From: Xestospongia bergquistia | Taxonomy: Eukaryota > Porifera > Demospongiae > Haplosclerida > Petrosiidae | DNA length: 64,000 bases | Reading direction: 5' to 3' | Assembly: GCA_963965975.1 (NCBI GenBank) | Contig: OZ014421.1 | Location: forward strand, 3,027,001 to 3,091,000 | In this document: piece by piece, positions 10,879 through 22,430 of the stretch | Layout of the letters: each line of letters starts with the position of its first letter | Numbering within the stretch: the first letter of the stretch is position 1 | Notes under the pieces: model-generated | Database searches by the model: none | What the model was told of the DNA's origin: nothing | Seen by the model: the letters and a program-made list of their open reading frames with translations, nothing else | Made by a program: the position numbers and the translations under genes

Positions 10879-12289
10879 CTATGTAAGTACCACATTATTT
10901 ATTATTATTGTCCACTGGGGAGCATTGAATGGCGGTAGACTGTTAGAGGGTGTTCCTACCTTCCTACTTTTTCGTGCCATGTATGTGCCATCTTTCCAAA
11001 CTTTCATTTCGTATCTTTCGTCTAGTGTATGAAGAAGCTCTGTCAGTTCTATAATGCTTTGAACAATGATAATTATAACGGTTGCTTACTCCTTGAACGC
11101 CATGTTAGTTCATGAATGACTAATACATTTGGATCATCACTATCATCAGATTCTTAAGTCATAAAATCAACAGAATCTGCTTCCAGTGATTCATTTCATT
11201 TGGTAAAACCACAAGAGCTCTATTATCAAATTTCTGTGGATGGATAATAAAAGCACTTATTTGTTACTTACATACCCGTCTTTTTCTCTGCCTATACTTT
11301 TTAATTTTGCCTTTAGAAGCATGTACTTCTTTAAAGTTCTCTTTCTCCTCATCTAAATATTGTCTTCTTAAGCTTTCGTACCTTCTTTTAACAACAACTA
11401 AAAATTGCACCATTTTACATAATACAAAAAATTATATACCTGTGAAATCTTCCTCACTGTACTTATCACTATGTGCTAAAAGTATTTCACTGATTATTTT
11501 TTCCTTTATATTCTTATTGTGAAGAGACTTCAAGCTATACATACAATGTAAATAGTAAGCACTTTTGACAGATAATTGTAACCTTTCATCTGGTTTAAAC
11601 CCTTCTTCTAACTGCAGCTGGTCGTGTATTACAGTAACTTTTTTCTACATATAAAATTAGAGGAAAAGATTTATCACTTAATGAAGATATGTCTTACATT
11701 CAATTCTCTAGTGACTTTCACTTTCTTTCTTTCTGTTTGTGAACAATTGGAACTATATGATGAATCGTGAATTTTATCTTCCATTATAGACAGTCGATGG
11801 CTCAGTTCTGTATGCTTTTCCTTCCATTCCTTCCACTCCTTCCACATGTCATCCTGCTGTGTCAATAGCTTTTGCAAAAGGCTTTGTTGTTGTTGAAACA
11901 TTACAACTAGATTCAAGTGATGTCACATAAAAAAGTTAAAGTTAATTAACATAAAGTAAGGCTTGAATAACCATGATAGTACGTGAATCATAATAAATCT
12001 TCATTCATAATAATATTTCATTGATAATGCTTTACTTTATAATCTCAAAACCTACAACAGTTTACCTCCTGACCATCTTTTTCTGTATCATCTTCATCTG
12101 AACTGAATGGAAAAGAATTTGGACACCCTCGCTCAAAAAGCTCTTCATTATGTTTATAAACATTTCCATGCATTGAAGTTCCAGATCGAGCTTCAGAGGA
12201 TCGTGAGCGAACTCTTCCAGTTCTTGAAGATTTGGAGTAGAGGTAAGCATCACTACAAACATGTGGACTGTGCCGTATCCACTCAATTC
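10879..12289 (-). pseudogene. Decayed accessory gene of a two-gene DNA transposon
   Basis: Coding-like exons read leftwards: 12289-12066 (Ser/Arg-rich then acidic), 11906-11698 (Gln-rich stretch, WKEWKEWKEK), 11644-11440, 11397-11276 (very basic end), and about 11233-10879. The junctions of 11698/11644, 11440/11397 and 11276/11233 agree in phase and use consensus sites, which supports a genuine spliced gene. The last exon is broken by frameshifts and a stop, yet keeps an acidic run ending HELTWRSRS and, further on, ELLHTLDERYE. A tail with WRS, LDxxY and a PxW ending recalls accessory proteins of marine-invertebrate transposons (from memory, uncertain). The first junction does not fit in phase, another sign of decay. 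It is head-to-head with the transposase starting at 12340. Confidence 0.45.
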
Positions 12290-12339
12290 CTATTTACAGG
12301 AAATTAATTAGAAAAATTAGAAATAATTCTAGAGAAAGG

Positions 12340-15249
12340 ATGAGTAAACGTTTTTTCTGTGATCAAGCATTAAGCAGAAGTTCCTATTATCGCCATCGAG
12401 AGCTATATTATAATCAAGAATTGAAGCAGTGGTTTAAAACAAAAATTACGCTTAATCCTCAACATAGTTAGTCTAGTTCGAGACAAGGTACTCAGCCATC
12501 ACTACCAGACGTCGGTGAGCCTGCTGACACTCGAATAGATATCGAAAATGATTTCAACTTTTCTGATGACGATGAAGGTTAGAATATCTTGTAATGATAC
12601 TAAAGTGTACTATGCATACTTTAGATGAATTACCTCAAGTTAATGAACTAACTGTGCACTCTGAGCCCAAGCAGGCTCAAAACGAAGACACAGTAATTGA
12701 AGTCAAAAGTGCAACATCTGTATGTATATGCTATGTGTAGTCATACCTATATATGTTTCTAAATATAGAATGGAGAAGAGAATGCAATTGAAATATGGCT
12801 ACCAGAGGATGACATTCATGAGCATCAGATATCTAACGAAACTAAGCCAGAATCAGCCACATCTCTTTTAAAATTGTATGTATTTTTTATACTTATGTTC
12901 CAAACTATATTCAAGCTTTCTGACACTGCTGTGTCAGCACTACTTGTGTTCTTTGCTACTTTCCTCCAAACTATGAATCAGACCTTACAAGTCATTCCAA
13001 ATTATTTCATTTCCAAGCTCCCACGCAATGTACACAGTGCTCGAATATTGGCTTCAAAAACAACTCCAAATGCTGATACAAAATCGTTTATACAATATGT
13101 ATGTTGCCCAACATGTCATTCTCTGTACTTAAGGGATGAGTGTATTATAAACTGTTCCAATGGTGTTTTACAGTCAAAAAAATGCTGTTTTCAACTATTT
13201 CCTTCTCATCCTTAATCTCAACATCGTGCTCCTTGTGGAACCGTTCTCATGAAGAATGTGCAGTCTGCTTCAGGTAAACAGTTGCTATGTCCTCGCTTAA
13301 TTTACAGTTATAAAAGTTTAATTGAATCTTTAAAGGAAATGCTGTTACAGCCTGGGTTTGTTGAAATGTGTGAAAAATGGCGTCAACTCCCTCTAGCAAA
13401 TGATGCATACAATGATGTTTATGATGGTCAAATTTGGAAAGATTTTCTTGTTTGGAAAGGTGTTCCATTTTTATCAGCTTCATTTAATTATGCCCTTCAT
13501 TTGAATGTTGATTGGTTTCAACCCTTTGAACATACACAACATTCTGAAGGTGTTGTATATTTATCAATCTTTAACCTCCCACGTAAGGAGCGTTTTTTGC
13601 AACATAACATACTTCTTGTAGGCATTATTCCTGGACCCAAGGAACCAGAATTACATATAAATTCATTTTTACAGCCTTTAATAGATCAACTAAAAATGTT
13701 ATGGAAGGGAGTCGAGATGCTAACACCCACTTATGGCCCTATAATTGTTCATGCAGCACTTTTATGTATTGGATGTGATATCCCAGCTACTAGAAAAGTT
13801 TCTGGATTTCTTGGTCACAGAGCAACTTTGGGTTGTTCAAGATGCCTTATGTCTTTTCAACAGTACGTTTTGGTGACAAACCAGACTACAGCAATTTTGA
13901 TCGTAGGTTTTGGAAGATAAGGGATGGTAATAGTCACAAAGCAGCAGCCAAAAAGCATAAGGAATGTATTACTCAAGCATCACGATCAGCTATAGAGTGA
14001 GAATATGGAGTAAGGTACAGCTGTCTACTTCAACTTCCATGTTTTGATGCTCCTTGTATGTGCATTATAGATCCTATGCACAACCTACTCCTTGGTACTG
14101 CAAAACACGCAATTGAAGTATGGAAAAGTACTGGCATCATAAACACAAAACATCTTGAAGAAATTCAGGAAAAAGTAAACAGTTTTAACTGCCCAAATGA
14201 TATTGGTTGCATACCAAGTAAAATACAATCTTCATTTTCTGGTTTTTCAACTGATCATTGGAAGAACTGGACAGTATTGTTTTCACTATATTCTTTAAAA
14301 GAAATTCTTCCTCCACAGCACTACAACTGTTTTTTGTTGTTTGTTAAGTCTTGTTCATTGCTCTGTCATCGATCACTTACAGCTACTCAGCTATCTGAGG
14401 CAGACGATCTCTTAAACAGATTTTGTTATAAATTTTTTACAGCTTTATGGAAAAGAACATTGCACTATTAACATGCATTTACATGGTCATTTGCACGAAT
14501 GTATTCGAGATTATGGCCCTGTTTACTCATTCTGGTGTTTTGCTTTTGAACGGATGAATGGTATTTTAGGTTCCTATCATACAAACAATTGTAATGTATC
14601 TACCCAACTTGCTCAACGGTGTCTTGATAGTAAACTTTATGCTGTCCATAACTGGCCAAGTGAATTTGTTGAAGAGTATTCACTACTTGAAAAGTTCAAT
14701 TTTAGCAAAGGATCATTAAACGTTGGTTATTTGTTGCCAACTTTTGTTCCCCTTCCACCAATCACAGAGCATGTATTTTCAAGTTCACAAATTGAGAAAC
14801 TTAATAAGCAAATGAAAACTGAGCTACCACTCAAAGAATTGGACGTCTTACTTTTACACTTGCAAACAAAAGCTATAATGTTTGGTGACTATATTTTGGC
14901 TGGTCATGATAGTCGACATTCTCACTCTTCATTTGTTTTTGCTTCATATGATTCTACTCTTGAAACCGGACTAGCACAGGTACAATTTTTTCTTGAATGT
15001 ACAGTTGTCACTAGAGTGGAAAGAGAATATGTCAAAAAGTGGTTTGCAATAGTGTCTTTGTTTGACCATCATCTATGCAAAGTATGGTATGGATATCCAA
15101 CAGAAGTATGGAGTACTGTTTCTTTTGATAACTATTGCATTATACCATTGTCTAACATTAAGTGTCGAGTTGTTTATACTAAAGCTTTAGTTAACTTTGG
15201 ACGTGTAATTGGACAGGACTTAGTCTACATTGTATCACCATTGCTTTAA
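12340..15249 (+). pseudogene. Plavaka/CACTA-type (Tnp2-like) transposase, decayed
   Basis: Three exons fit: 12340-12577, 12625-12719 and 12769-15249. The body shows Tnp2/Plavaka-family features: LNVDWFQPF, NLPRKER, GIIPGPKEP, a Cys pair in the GHRATLGCSRC region, IIDPMHNLLLG (the D-x-MHN-LLG signature), MHLHGHL and FAFERMNG. Damage seen: an in-frame TAG near 12469, a TAA at 13213, a frameshift near 13863, a TGA near 13998 and a one-base frameshift near 14433. The original enzyme would have cut and pasted its element in the nucleus with a DDE-type active site; this copy cannot. With the divergent minus-strand gene at 10879-12289 it makes a two-gene element. Terminal inverted repeats were not found. 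Confidence 0.7.
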
Positions 15250-15540
15250 AGTATAATATTGTATTCTAGTTTATTTAATTTGTAAAAATTATTGAATTTT
15301 TTTGTGTTGTCTCATCTTCAAACTATTGTATTAATGCACATGAATTAATTCACAATTGATTAAGAGAAAGTTCACAATAACTTTCCATTACTGAACACTA
15401 AGCATTTCAATCACTAAGGAAACCACATTGTACACTCCAAGTGTACGAGTTTGGGGAACATTGGAAACTGTACCATTTCTAGCTGTGCAACATACAAATA
15501 CATATCAGTAAGTCCATCATACAGTTGGTGAACATATATT
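15250..15540. other. Spacer after the transposase
   Basis: AT-rich, no coding signal. Probably the 3' flank of the Plavaka-type element; its right end could not be defined. Confidence 0.4.
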
Positions 15541-16343
15541 ATACCTGACATATAAAGACTACAACATATGCAACCCAACTTCAAATAACAGTGATTACAC
15601 AAAGACATAGAAGTGGTTACTCTTGGTATTTAGTAATATACAAGAAAACAATTTTATCAATTGTTAAAAGAAATAGTGATATCGATAGGTAGTTAATCCT
15701 CAATTTCTGAAGTCAGTAGAGGATAAGAAATGTTTGAGCTTGGAGGAATTATCAAGATCTTTGTGTTGATGTTTAGAAAACAACAGATTGCTGTTAATGA
15801 GATAGTTGGAAGCTATAAATGGATGAGTAATGTGGAATTGTAAGAGATAACAGTCATGATCTTTGAATTTTAGGCTCCATTTAAGGCTTGATTTGCTTGT
15901 AGATATTGTTAATGTTAGAAGTGAGTGTAAGAGAAAGCAAATCATTTCAAATTGTAATATAATCTAGTCAATACCATCAGCATAAAAGGAAACTAGATAA
16001 TCATGACAAAGAAAGTACATTTATTATAACCAATAAAAAAAGCCTTGCAGAACACTTTATGTACAGTGTAGGTCAAAAACTTCAAAAAAAGTACTTTTGC
16101 CCTTCATATAGATAGATCATTTATGACATGGGGCAAAACATCTTATTCTAGACCTATTTTTAGTTTCCAATTGACCTTCAAGAAATTGAGGATTAACTAT
16201 CATTCTAAATCACTTTCAACAATTGATAAAATTGTTTTCTTGTATATCAGTAAACACCAAAGAGTAACCACCTCTATGTGTTTGTGTAATCACTGTTATT
16301 TGAAGTTGGGTTGCATATGTTGTAGTCTTTATATGTCAGGTAT
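15541..16343. repeat. Foldback element with about 165-bp inverted arms
   Basis: Bases 15541-15708 reappear as a diverged reverse complement at 16178-16343, with a 469-bp unrelated spacer. Both arms encode the same chance peptide NHCYLKLGCICCSLYMSGI on opposite strands, which is how the match shows in translation. No ORF of interest lies between the arms, so this is either a non-autonomous foldback transposon or an inverted duplication. Confidence 0.65.
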
Positions 16344-16576
16344 TTTTTCAGATTTTTTATAAACATCAACATATAAAAGCTGCAGTTGCTGTGAGTATTC
16401 TAATGAAGATGACACATTAATACATAGGTAAATAAAATTAAGGAGTGAATAGATAGATAGATTGATATATGAATGTACAAGAGATAAACTAAAGATTAGT
16501 ACAACTAATAGATCAGTATGAAACATGTATAGATAGATGAATTATTTATTTATTGTAGGATTTATAAATCGTAAGC

Positions 16577-16676
16577 ACAAATTAAATATGCAAACATTTT
16601 TTAGTTTTGACACAACGGAAATTTATGCACAAATTAAATACGTATAAACTTTTTAGTTTTGACACAAACGGCGCCC
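16577..16676. repeat. Two-unit imperfect tandem repeat, about 50 bp each
   Basis: The phrase GCACAAATTAAATA followed by TTTTTAGTTTTGACACAA occurs twice in succession with small differences. Confidence 0.6.
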
Positions 16677-16679
16677 CAT

Positions 16680-17423
16680 AGTTAACATCACTCATGGTGA
16701 CATCAAAGCTAATAGTTTATAGATATATATATCCTTTACACATTGGACAATATAGTTACGTAAAGTATGCATTATTTTTTATCTGTATACACATTACAGA
16801 ACATATTATGTTGTAGTTGAAGTTTATATCATATCTCTCAAACATAATGACTACACCAAGTCCTTGTGATTGAGATAGCTCATGATGATGTGCTAGTACT
16901 TATCTTGGAGCTATCACAAACACAATTATTAAAATGGTGAAAATTACTACTACTACTCTTTTTAATGCAAGGAGTTTACTCATGGTACGCAATATTAGTC
17001 AATATGTCTTATAGTCATAATACAGAATGCTAAATAAAATTGAAACGAAGTAGGGACTTTATGAGTTCATCTTTTAATATAATCTCCTATAAAATATCAT
17101 TTACAGTATCTATTTGTAAAAAATTATAGATTAATTAGAATTAAAACGCATTTAATATCTTTATCTACTTTTTCTTTACAATAAACAGATCCCAGGAAAT
17201 TGTGAGCCAATAATTAGCACTAGCTACATTTTTTCCATCTACATATAGTGCCAATGAATTGATTAAATAGGCGATGATTAAATAAAGGCCAAAATAGTAT
17301 ACAACTCACTAAAGATGAAAATTAATACTTTCGTAAATAAATAATAATTCTTTAGAAATCTAGACCATCCGAAAAAAATGCTATTAACCAACAGAATCAC
17401 TATAATAATATGTATATTTGTAG
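16680..17423. other. AT-rich spacer upstream of pseudogene copy C
   Basis: No Roc-COR exon, ankyrin exon or transposon coding was found, so copy C has lost its 5' part or was never duplicated in full. Confidence 0.5.
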
Positions 17424-18848
17424 GGCTTGTTTCCTGCAGCAGTAGTAGCTTTACAAAATAGAAAAGAGCGACCTTTTTTACCCTTGATTGTCTAACAACG
17501 CAGTTTCCTTGTCAGTTTCGATATGCCATTAATCCAATGAGCCTCATGGTTCGTTACTTCTTGTTGACACAATGAAATGGATGGAGATCTACTGGACAGG
17601 TGATCATGAAGAGTGTTCAGCTTTGCAATCTGTTGTAGCTACAGCCATTGCTTTTTGTGCTGAACCTCTTGCTTATTATCAATTTGCTTTAAGTTGTAAT
17701 TTTGCCTTTCTCTGTGATCAAAAACACCATGCAGATCCAGCCAGACATTCCTTTCATTCATCTGGCTGCTGTTACATTTAACAAGAAGAATATAGCTAAG
17801 GTATCTTGTACAATACAAGATTTGCCACCAGTTGAGCTAAATGACAGATGTAAAGTGTGGATGGAAGGAGTAGGTTAGTGATTATTTGTAATTTTGAAAA
17901 AGTTATCAAGGTATCTTTGTTGATAGGCTATGATACAATAAATAGAGGTAATTCAGGTTCTGGTACTCAGAGACAACAATCACAATTAGGTAAGAGTGTA
18001 TTGGCTTTGCATTTCCAATTAATAATGTACAAGCTAATGATCTTACATGTTATTTTATTACTTATATTTCTTTGTAGATGCTTGTTGTGCTTCTCTAATA
18101 AATGAATGTGAAAGTACAGCTGAAATTTCAATAACAATTGGTAAGATTTAAAGTCTCCCCAGTTTGTATTTATGATTATTATGAACAGTAGCAACAGTGA
18201 ATATAATTATTGGTATATAATATATGCAATTTATTGCCTAATTATCAATATATTTTTTTAATGGACAAAAAGCATGTGAACAAAGATCATTCAGTGGATA
18301 GTTAACAACTAATTACTTTAGGTATGTATAGTATCATAATTGGAAAGTATAATGTATCCATTTTTACATTTTGCATCTATAACTACAGTTATTTCATTAT
18401 ACTTTCATTATAGATATTACTGATAGTGGTCTAGTTGTTCAACATGAGAAAGAAGTTTGTGTTTCTGTTAATATTGGTAAGGCTATATATCTGTAACTAA
18501 TACAAGTACTTTTCCATACATGTGTATCTTCATGAACTTATTTATTATTCATATATATATGTATAAATATATATATATATATATATTGATGATATGTCTT
18601 TATAATCATAGATAACAAACTGAATCTTATTCGAATACTATCACCCATTGCATATAAATGGAGACAATTAGGACATGCTTTGAAGATTAGCCATGGAGAT
18701 TTAGAGAATATTTCAGTTTTGGATTGACAAACTACCTAGTAAAGTTACTTGGCATACTATAATAACAGCAGTGGATTTACCTCCAGTTTATGAGTCTTCT
18801 ATAGCAAAACCTATTCTGGATATGTGTGCTTCCAAGACTAATGAGTGA
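17424..18848 (+). pseudogene. Copy C: truncated, broken COR/death-domain paralogue of gene A
   Basis: Exon-by-exon homology to gene A is clear: 17424-17873 (second COR exon), three linker exons of exactly 63 bp (17927-17989, 18078-18140, 18414-18476), and a death-domain exon 18612-18848 ending TGA. The COR exon is frameshifted: its frame hits TAA about 70 bp in, after an indel near 17475, and again near 17545. The death-domain exon has lost roughly 45 bp between the DLEN and PSKVTW regions, breaking the frame. Splice sites and phase-1 boundaries are still intact. It has one more 63-bp linker exon than gene A. The upstream Roc-COR exon is missing. Confidence 0.82.
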
Positions 18849-19476
18849 ATAATATTATCTTCTTGTCAAACAATGTCTTTGTGTATGTATGTATGAACTA
18901 GCTGATGATTGCAATTGCTTTGATTTTATAATAGGTTTTAAATCTATACAATGATTTATACTCTTTTGTTTCAAATTTTTGAACTTGTTCAGACGTAACT
19001 TTTTTTACAATTTTATTTATTATAATTGGTTTGTAATTTCATTTTTTGTGTCTTATTAAAATGCGTTTATCTTTCACTTAAATAGATTTCATAGTTCCTC
19101 TAACATAGTGTATAAACAATGATAGCATATTTTTATAAAGACATGTAGCTTGCATACATCTGACGTAGTTGGTTAATTGGACGGGTTTGTCAGCAAAAAT
19201 GAAGTCTTAAACATGAATAAAGTCTTAGTGGGCGGATGTCATGCACAAATTCGTGACATCCACGCTCTGAGCAATTATTAATTTCTACATAAGTAGGTAA
19301 AGTGGTAGTGAAAAGTATTTTTCTGGCTATTGTATACGGTTGTTGTAAATACTTACATTATACATAAGGAAACATAAAAGAAATAAAAAAAAACACAATG
19401 ACTCACATTGAGATTTGTCATGAAATTATTGTGAAGAACTGATAAAGCATTTCCAAATATCACATCATCACCACCA
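18849..19476. other. Spacer with a short hairpin
   Basis: AT-rich and non-coding. A small imperfect hairpin (GGATGTCA ... TGACATCC, about 19233-19262) is the only structure noticed. Confidence 0.4.
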
Positions 19477-19674
19477 GTGTCAACAACAAGTTTAAAAAGA
19501 TTGAATAAAATGCCACAATATGTAGAGAAAATGGCAAAACACAAAGATTGTGTAATATGTATTGACACTATTGAAGAAGGTGAAAGACACCTCACACTTT
19601 TTGTATGTGGTAAATGCTCAGGAAAACCAGCTTGGTGTTCTACAGACTGTTTTACAGCTTTAATAAAAATGTAA
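19477..19674 (+). pseudogene. Fragment of a piggyBac transposase: C-terminal Cys-rich domain
   Basis: A 65-residue ORF ends with KDCVIC, then CGKCSGKPAWC and TDCF. The pattern C-x2-C ... C-x2-C ... C-x3-C-F matches the cysteine-rich zinc domain at the C-terminus of piggyBac transposases, which helps bind terminal repeats. No catalytic core precedes it, so it is an isolated remnant next to pseudogene copy D. The antisense strand is also open over the same stretch (19353-19730), but the spaced cysteines favour this strand. Confidence 0.5.
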
Positions 19675-19701
19675 TTTTGTTTTTCTTTGTATGAAAAATA
19701 C

Positions 19702-20558
19702 AGATTCAACAAGATATGCCTTCCATTCATCTAGTTGCTGTTACAAGTAACAAGAAGAATGTAGCTAAAGTATCAAGTACAATACAAGATTTGCCATCAT
19801 TTGAGTAAAATGACAGATATAAAGAGTGGAAGGAGGAGGTTAATTATCATACGCCAATTTATGCTAGTTAGAAAAGTATTCTTAATAACAAAGTATAAGA
19901 AAATAAACAGAGATAATTCAGATTCTGGTATATATTAAAGAAAGAAAGACAATCAAAACTAGGTTAGACTGTACTGTCCTTGTACTTTTTAACATGTTAT
20001 GTATTTTCTATTATTTGTCATTTAACTAGTTCTTTAGTAATCACTGAATCATATACATATACAAATGTATGAATAAAGTATGAATAATAATTATCATTAA
20101 TTAAAACTGTAATGCACATAAACTAATGTGACCATATATTACATTAACAATTATAATTACTGTTATTTTATTTTTACTTTTATTATAAACATTACTGATA
20201 TTTGTATATTTATAAATATAACAAAGAAATTTGTATTCCTGTTAAATGTAAGAATTAATGTGATACCAAATACATACAGCATTTCCTACATGTCTGTCTT
20301 CACAAACTTATTTATTTAACAATGTAATATTGAAGGTATTTATTTCTTATCATGGAAAAAGAAATATCACCTATTGAATATAAATGGGAGAGATAAGATA
20401 TGCTTTGAAGATTAACTATGGAGATCTGGAGATATACTAGATCAAAGGAAATGTAATACTGGCTGACTTGAAGATGTTATCCAGGTTTATCTTGACAAAT
20501 GACCTAGTAAAGTTCTGATATACTATAATAAGATGTGTCTTTTCAGCACTAGTGAATT
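19702..20558 (+). pseudogene. Copy D: heavily decayed COR/linker/death-domain paralogue
   Basis: Homology to gene A and copy C survives in pieces: the end of the second COR exon (19702-19840, with GATTTGCCA and AATGACAG landmarks and a premature TAA), a first linker (about 19905-19965), a linker like copy C's third (about 20187-20250), and death-domain remains (about 20350-20530). Stops and indels are everywhere, and splice sites are partly lost. It is older or less constrained than copy C. Same strand and order as the other copies. Confidence 0.7.
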
Positions 20559-22323
20559 AACAATATGACCTTTTTTTGTCCATGCAACATTAATATCAAC
20601 GTTATACATATATATTCATAAAACTAGCTGATGAATGTTTTACTCTCATTTAATTTTTAGATATATATTGTTTATAATGTTAGATTTTTGGTTTAATTGT
20701 TTTAAAATGTACTCATATAATCTTAATAGGATTATAATTTCAGTTTATTTTAATTAATTGAAAAAGGTGTATATTTTACTCTTTAGTGATTGGAATTAGA
20801 GTCTCAAGAACATATCATATAAAAAATATGCTATCACTTTATTGAAACATATCCAAATATATGGAATGAAATGTGTATGTTACTTTTTGGCAGAGATGTA
20901 ATGTAGCATTAGTCTCCTTACATCGACTAACTAGCATGTCTAAAGGCTTAAGTGAAATGTCTGAAGTCCACCCTTCAACAATGCTAACGTCTAAAAATGG
21001 AAAGAATGCAGTGTAATTACAATAGTATAAACAGGAGGATGTAAGTCATTCTTAGAATCCATTTATTACTAGCATTATTAATATATGCTGCCTGTTTGAT
21101 GGTAGCCTCACTACATTTACTTGGATTTCTTTATTTAAAACTATATATTCTTAATTATACATATTAATTTGTCACAGCCCTGATTTTTTTCTTTTTGCTG
21201 TTTTACATTTAAAGTTAACATTTGGTTTGTACATTAGCAACAAAAATAAACGTTGATATTAACCTTATTTTTGGAAAATCCCTCTTAAGTTCTTTTCCAC
21301 ATTCTATAAATTGCATATTTTGCAGATGCAGTAAAAGGAGAAACCAGACTTATAACTACTGACTTAACAAACCTAGCACTTGATATTGCATCCTTCATCA
21401 TGATCCAGTACACACCTTACACCATATCCAATACTGCTAATCAATTAGGCTAAACAAAACTTTTCAATGACAATTATTAATTTTTTGGGATAAAAACATA
21501 GACATGTAATAGAGAAATATTTCAACCAATCAACGAACAAGGTATCAGAAAAAGCATAAATATGTTATGATGTCTTCAACACTGTTGACATTATACAAGT
21601 AAGAAAAAGATTAATAATTAGCTAATAATATATCATATATAGTATGATTTTAATATATCAGATATAATATGAAGTTATTTCGTATGTGCTATAATTAAGA
21701 TGATGATATTATAATAAGTTATAAAATAATTATTTAATAGCAACTACATTGTATTGTGTGCGTATATACTATATTTTGTCCACTATATACAATATAATGT
21801 ACTTATAACATCGTTTTATAGAGAGGATCTGGACTAAAAGTCATACTTTCAACTACATATCCATATTTACTCTGATACAGTTTTGTTCATGCATGTTTTT
21901 AGCATCTAACTTCATGGTATACATGACAACTAAAGTGAGATGGGATACTATAACATTATAATATTATTGATCAATTACAGATTATATCATAGCTTTATAT
22001 TGTAAGAAAATCATTGCTTAACAATTAAGTGGAGGATTAGATGTAAAGTTTTGGAAAGCAACCACCTAAGTAAAATGACATGCATAAAATAAGATGACCA
22101 GGGTCATACATTTCCTTAGCAATCGATAATTGTATCATTTGATAAAACATTTGCAGAAAATTTATACATTCTACTACTTTTATAGTTAACTATAACTCCT
22201 TATCAAGTAAGCTAATTGTTTAGTATGTCAGAGGTGAAGTTGATTTTTTGTTCACTTTTGTATTCAAGCTTTATCTACATAAGACTATACATGTAGATAC
22301 TAGCATACTAAGTGATAACACAG

Positions 22324-22377
<54 letters not shown>

Positions 22378-22392
22378 ATATATATATATATA

Positions 22393-22430
<38 letters not shown>

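Noticed and set aside
10421..15489. Terminal inverted repeats (GTTGCAC-GCTAG versus its inverse) for the two-gene element
   Set aside because: Only about a dozen matching bases, and further flanks do not align, so this is likely chance.
19353..19730. 125-residue minus-strand ORF
   Set aside because: It overlaps the piggyBac Cys-rich ORF antisense; the regular cysteine spacing on the plus strand is the better explanation.
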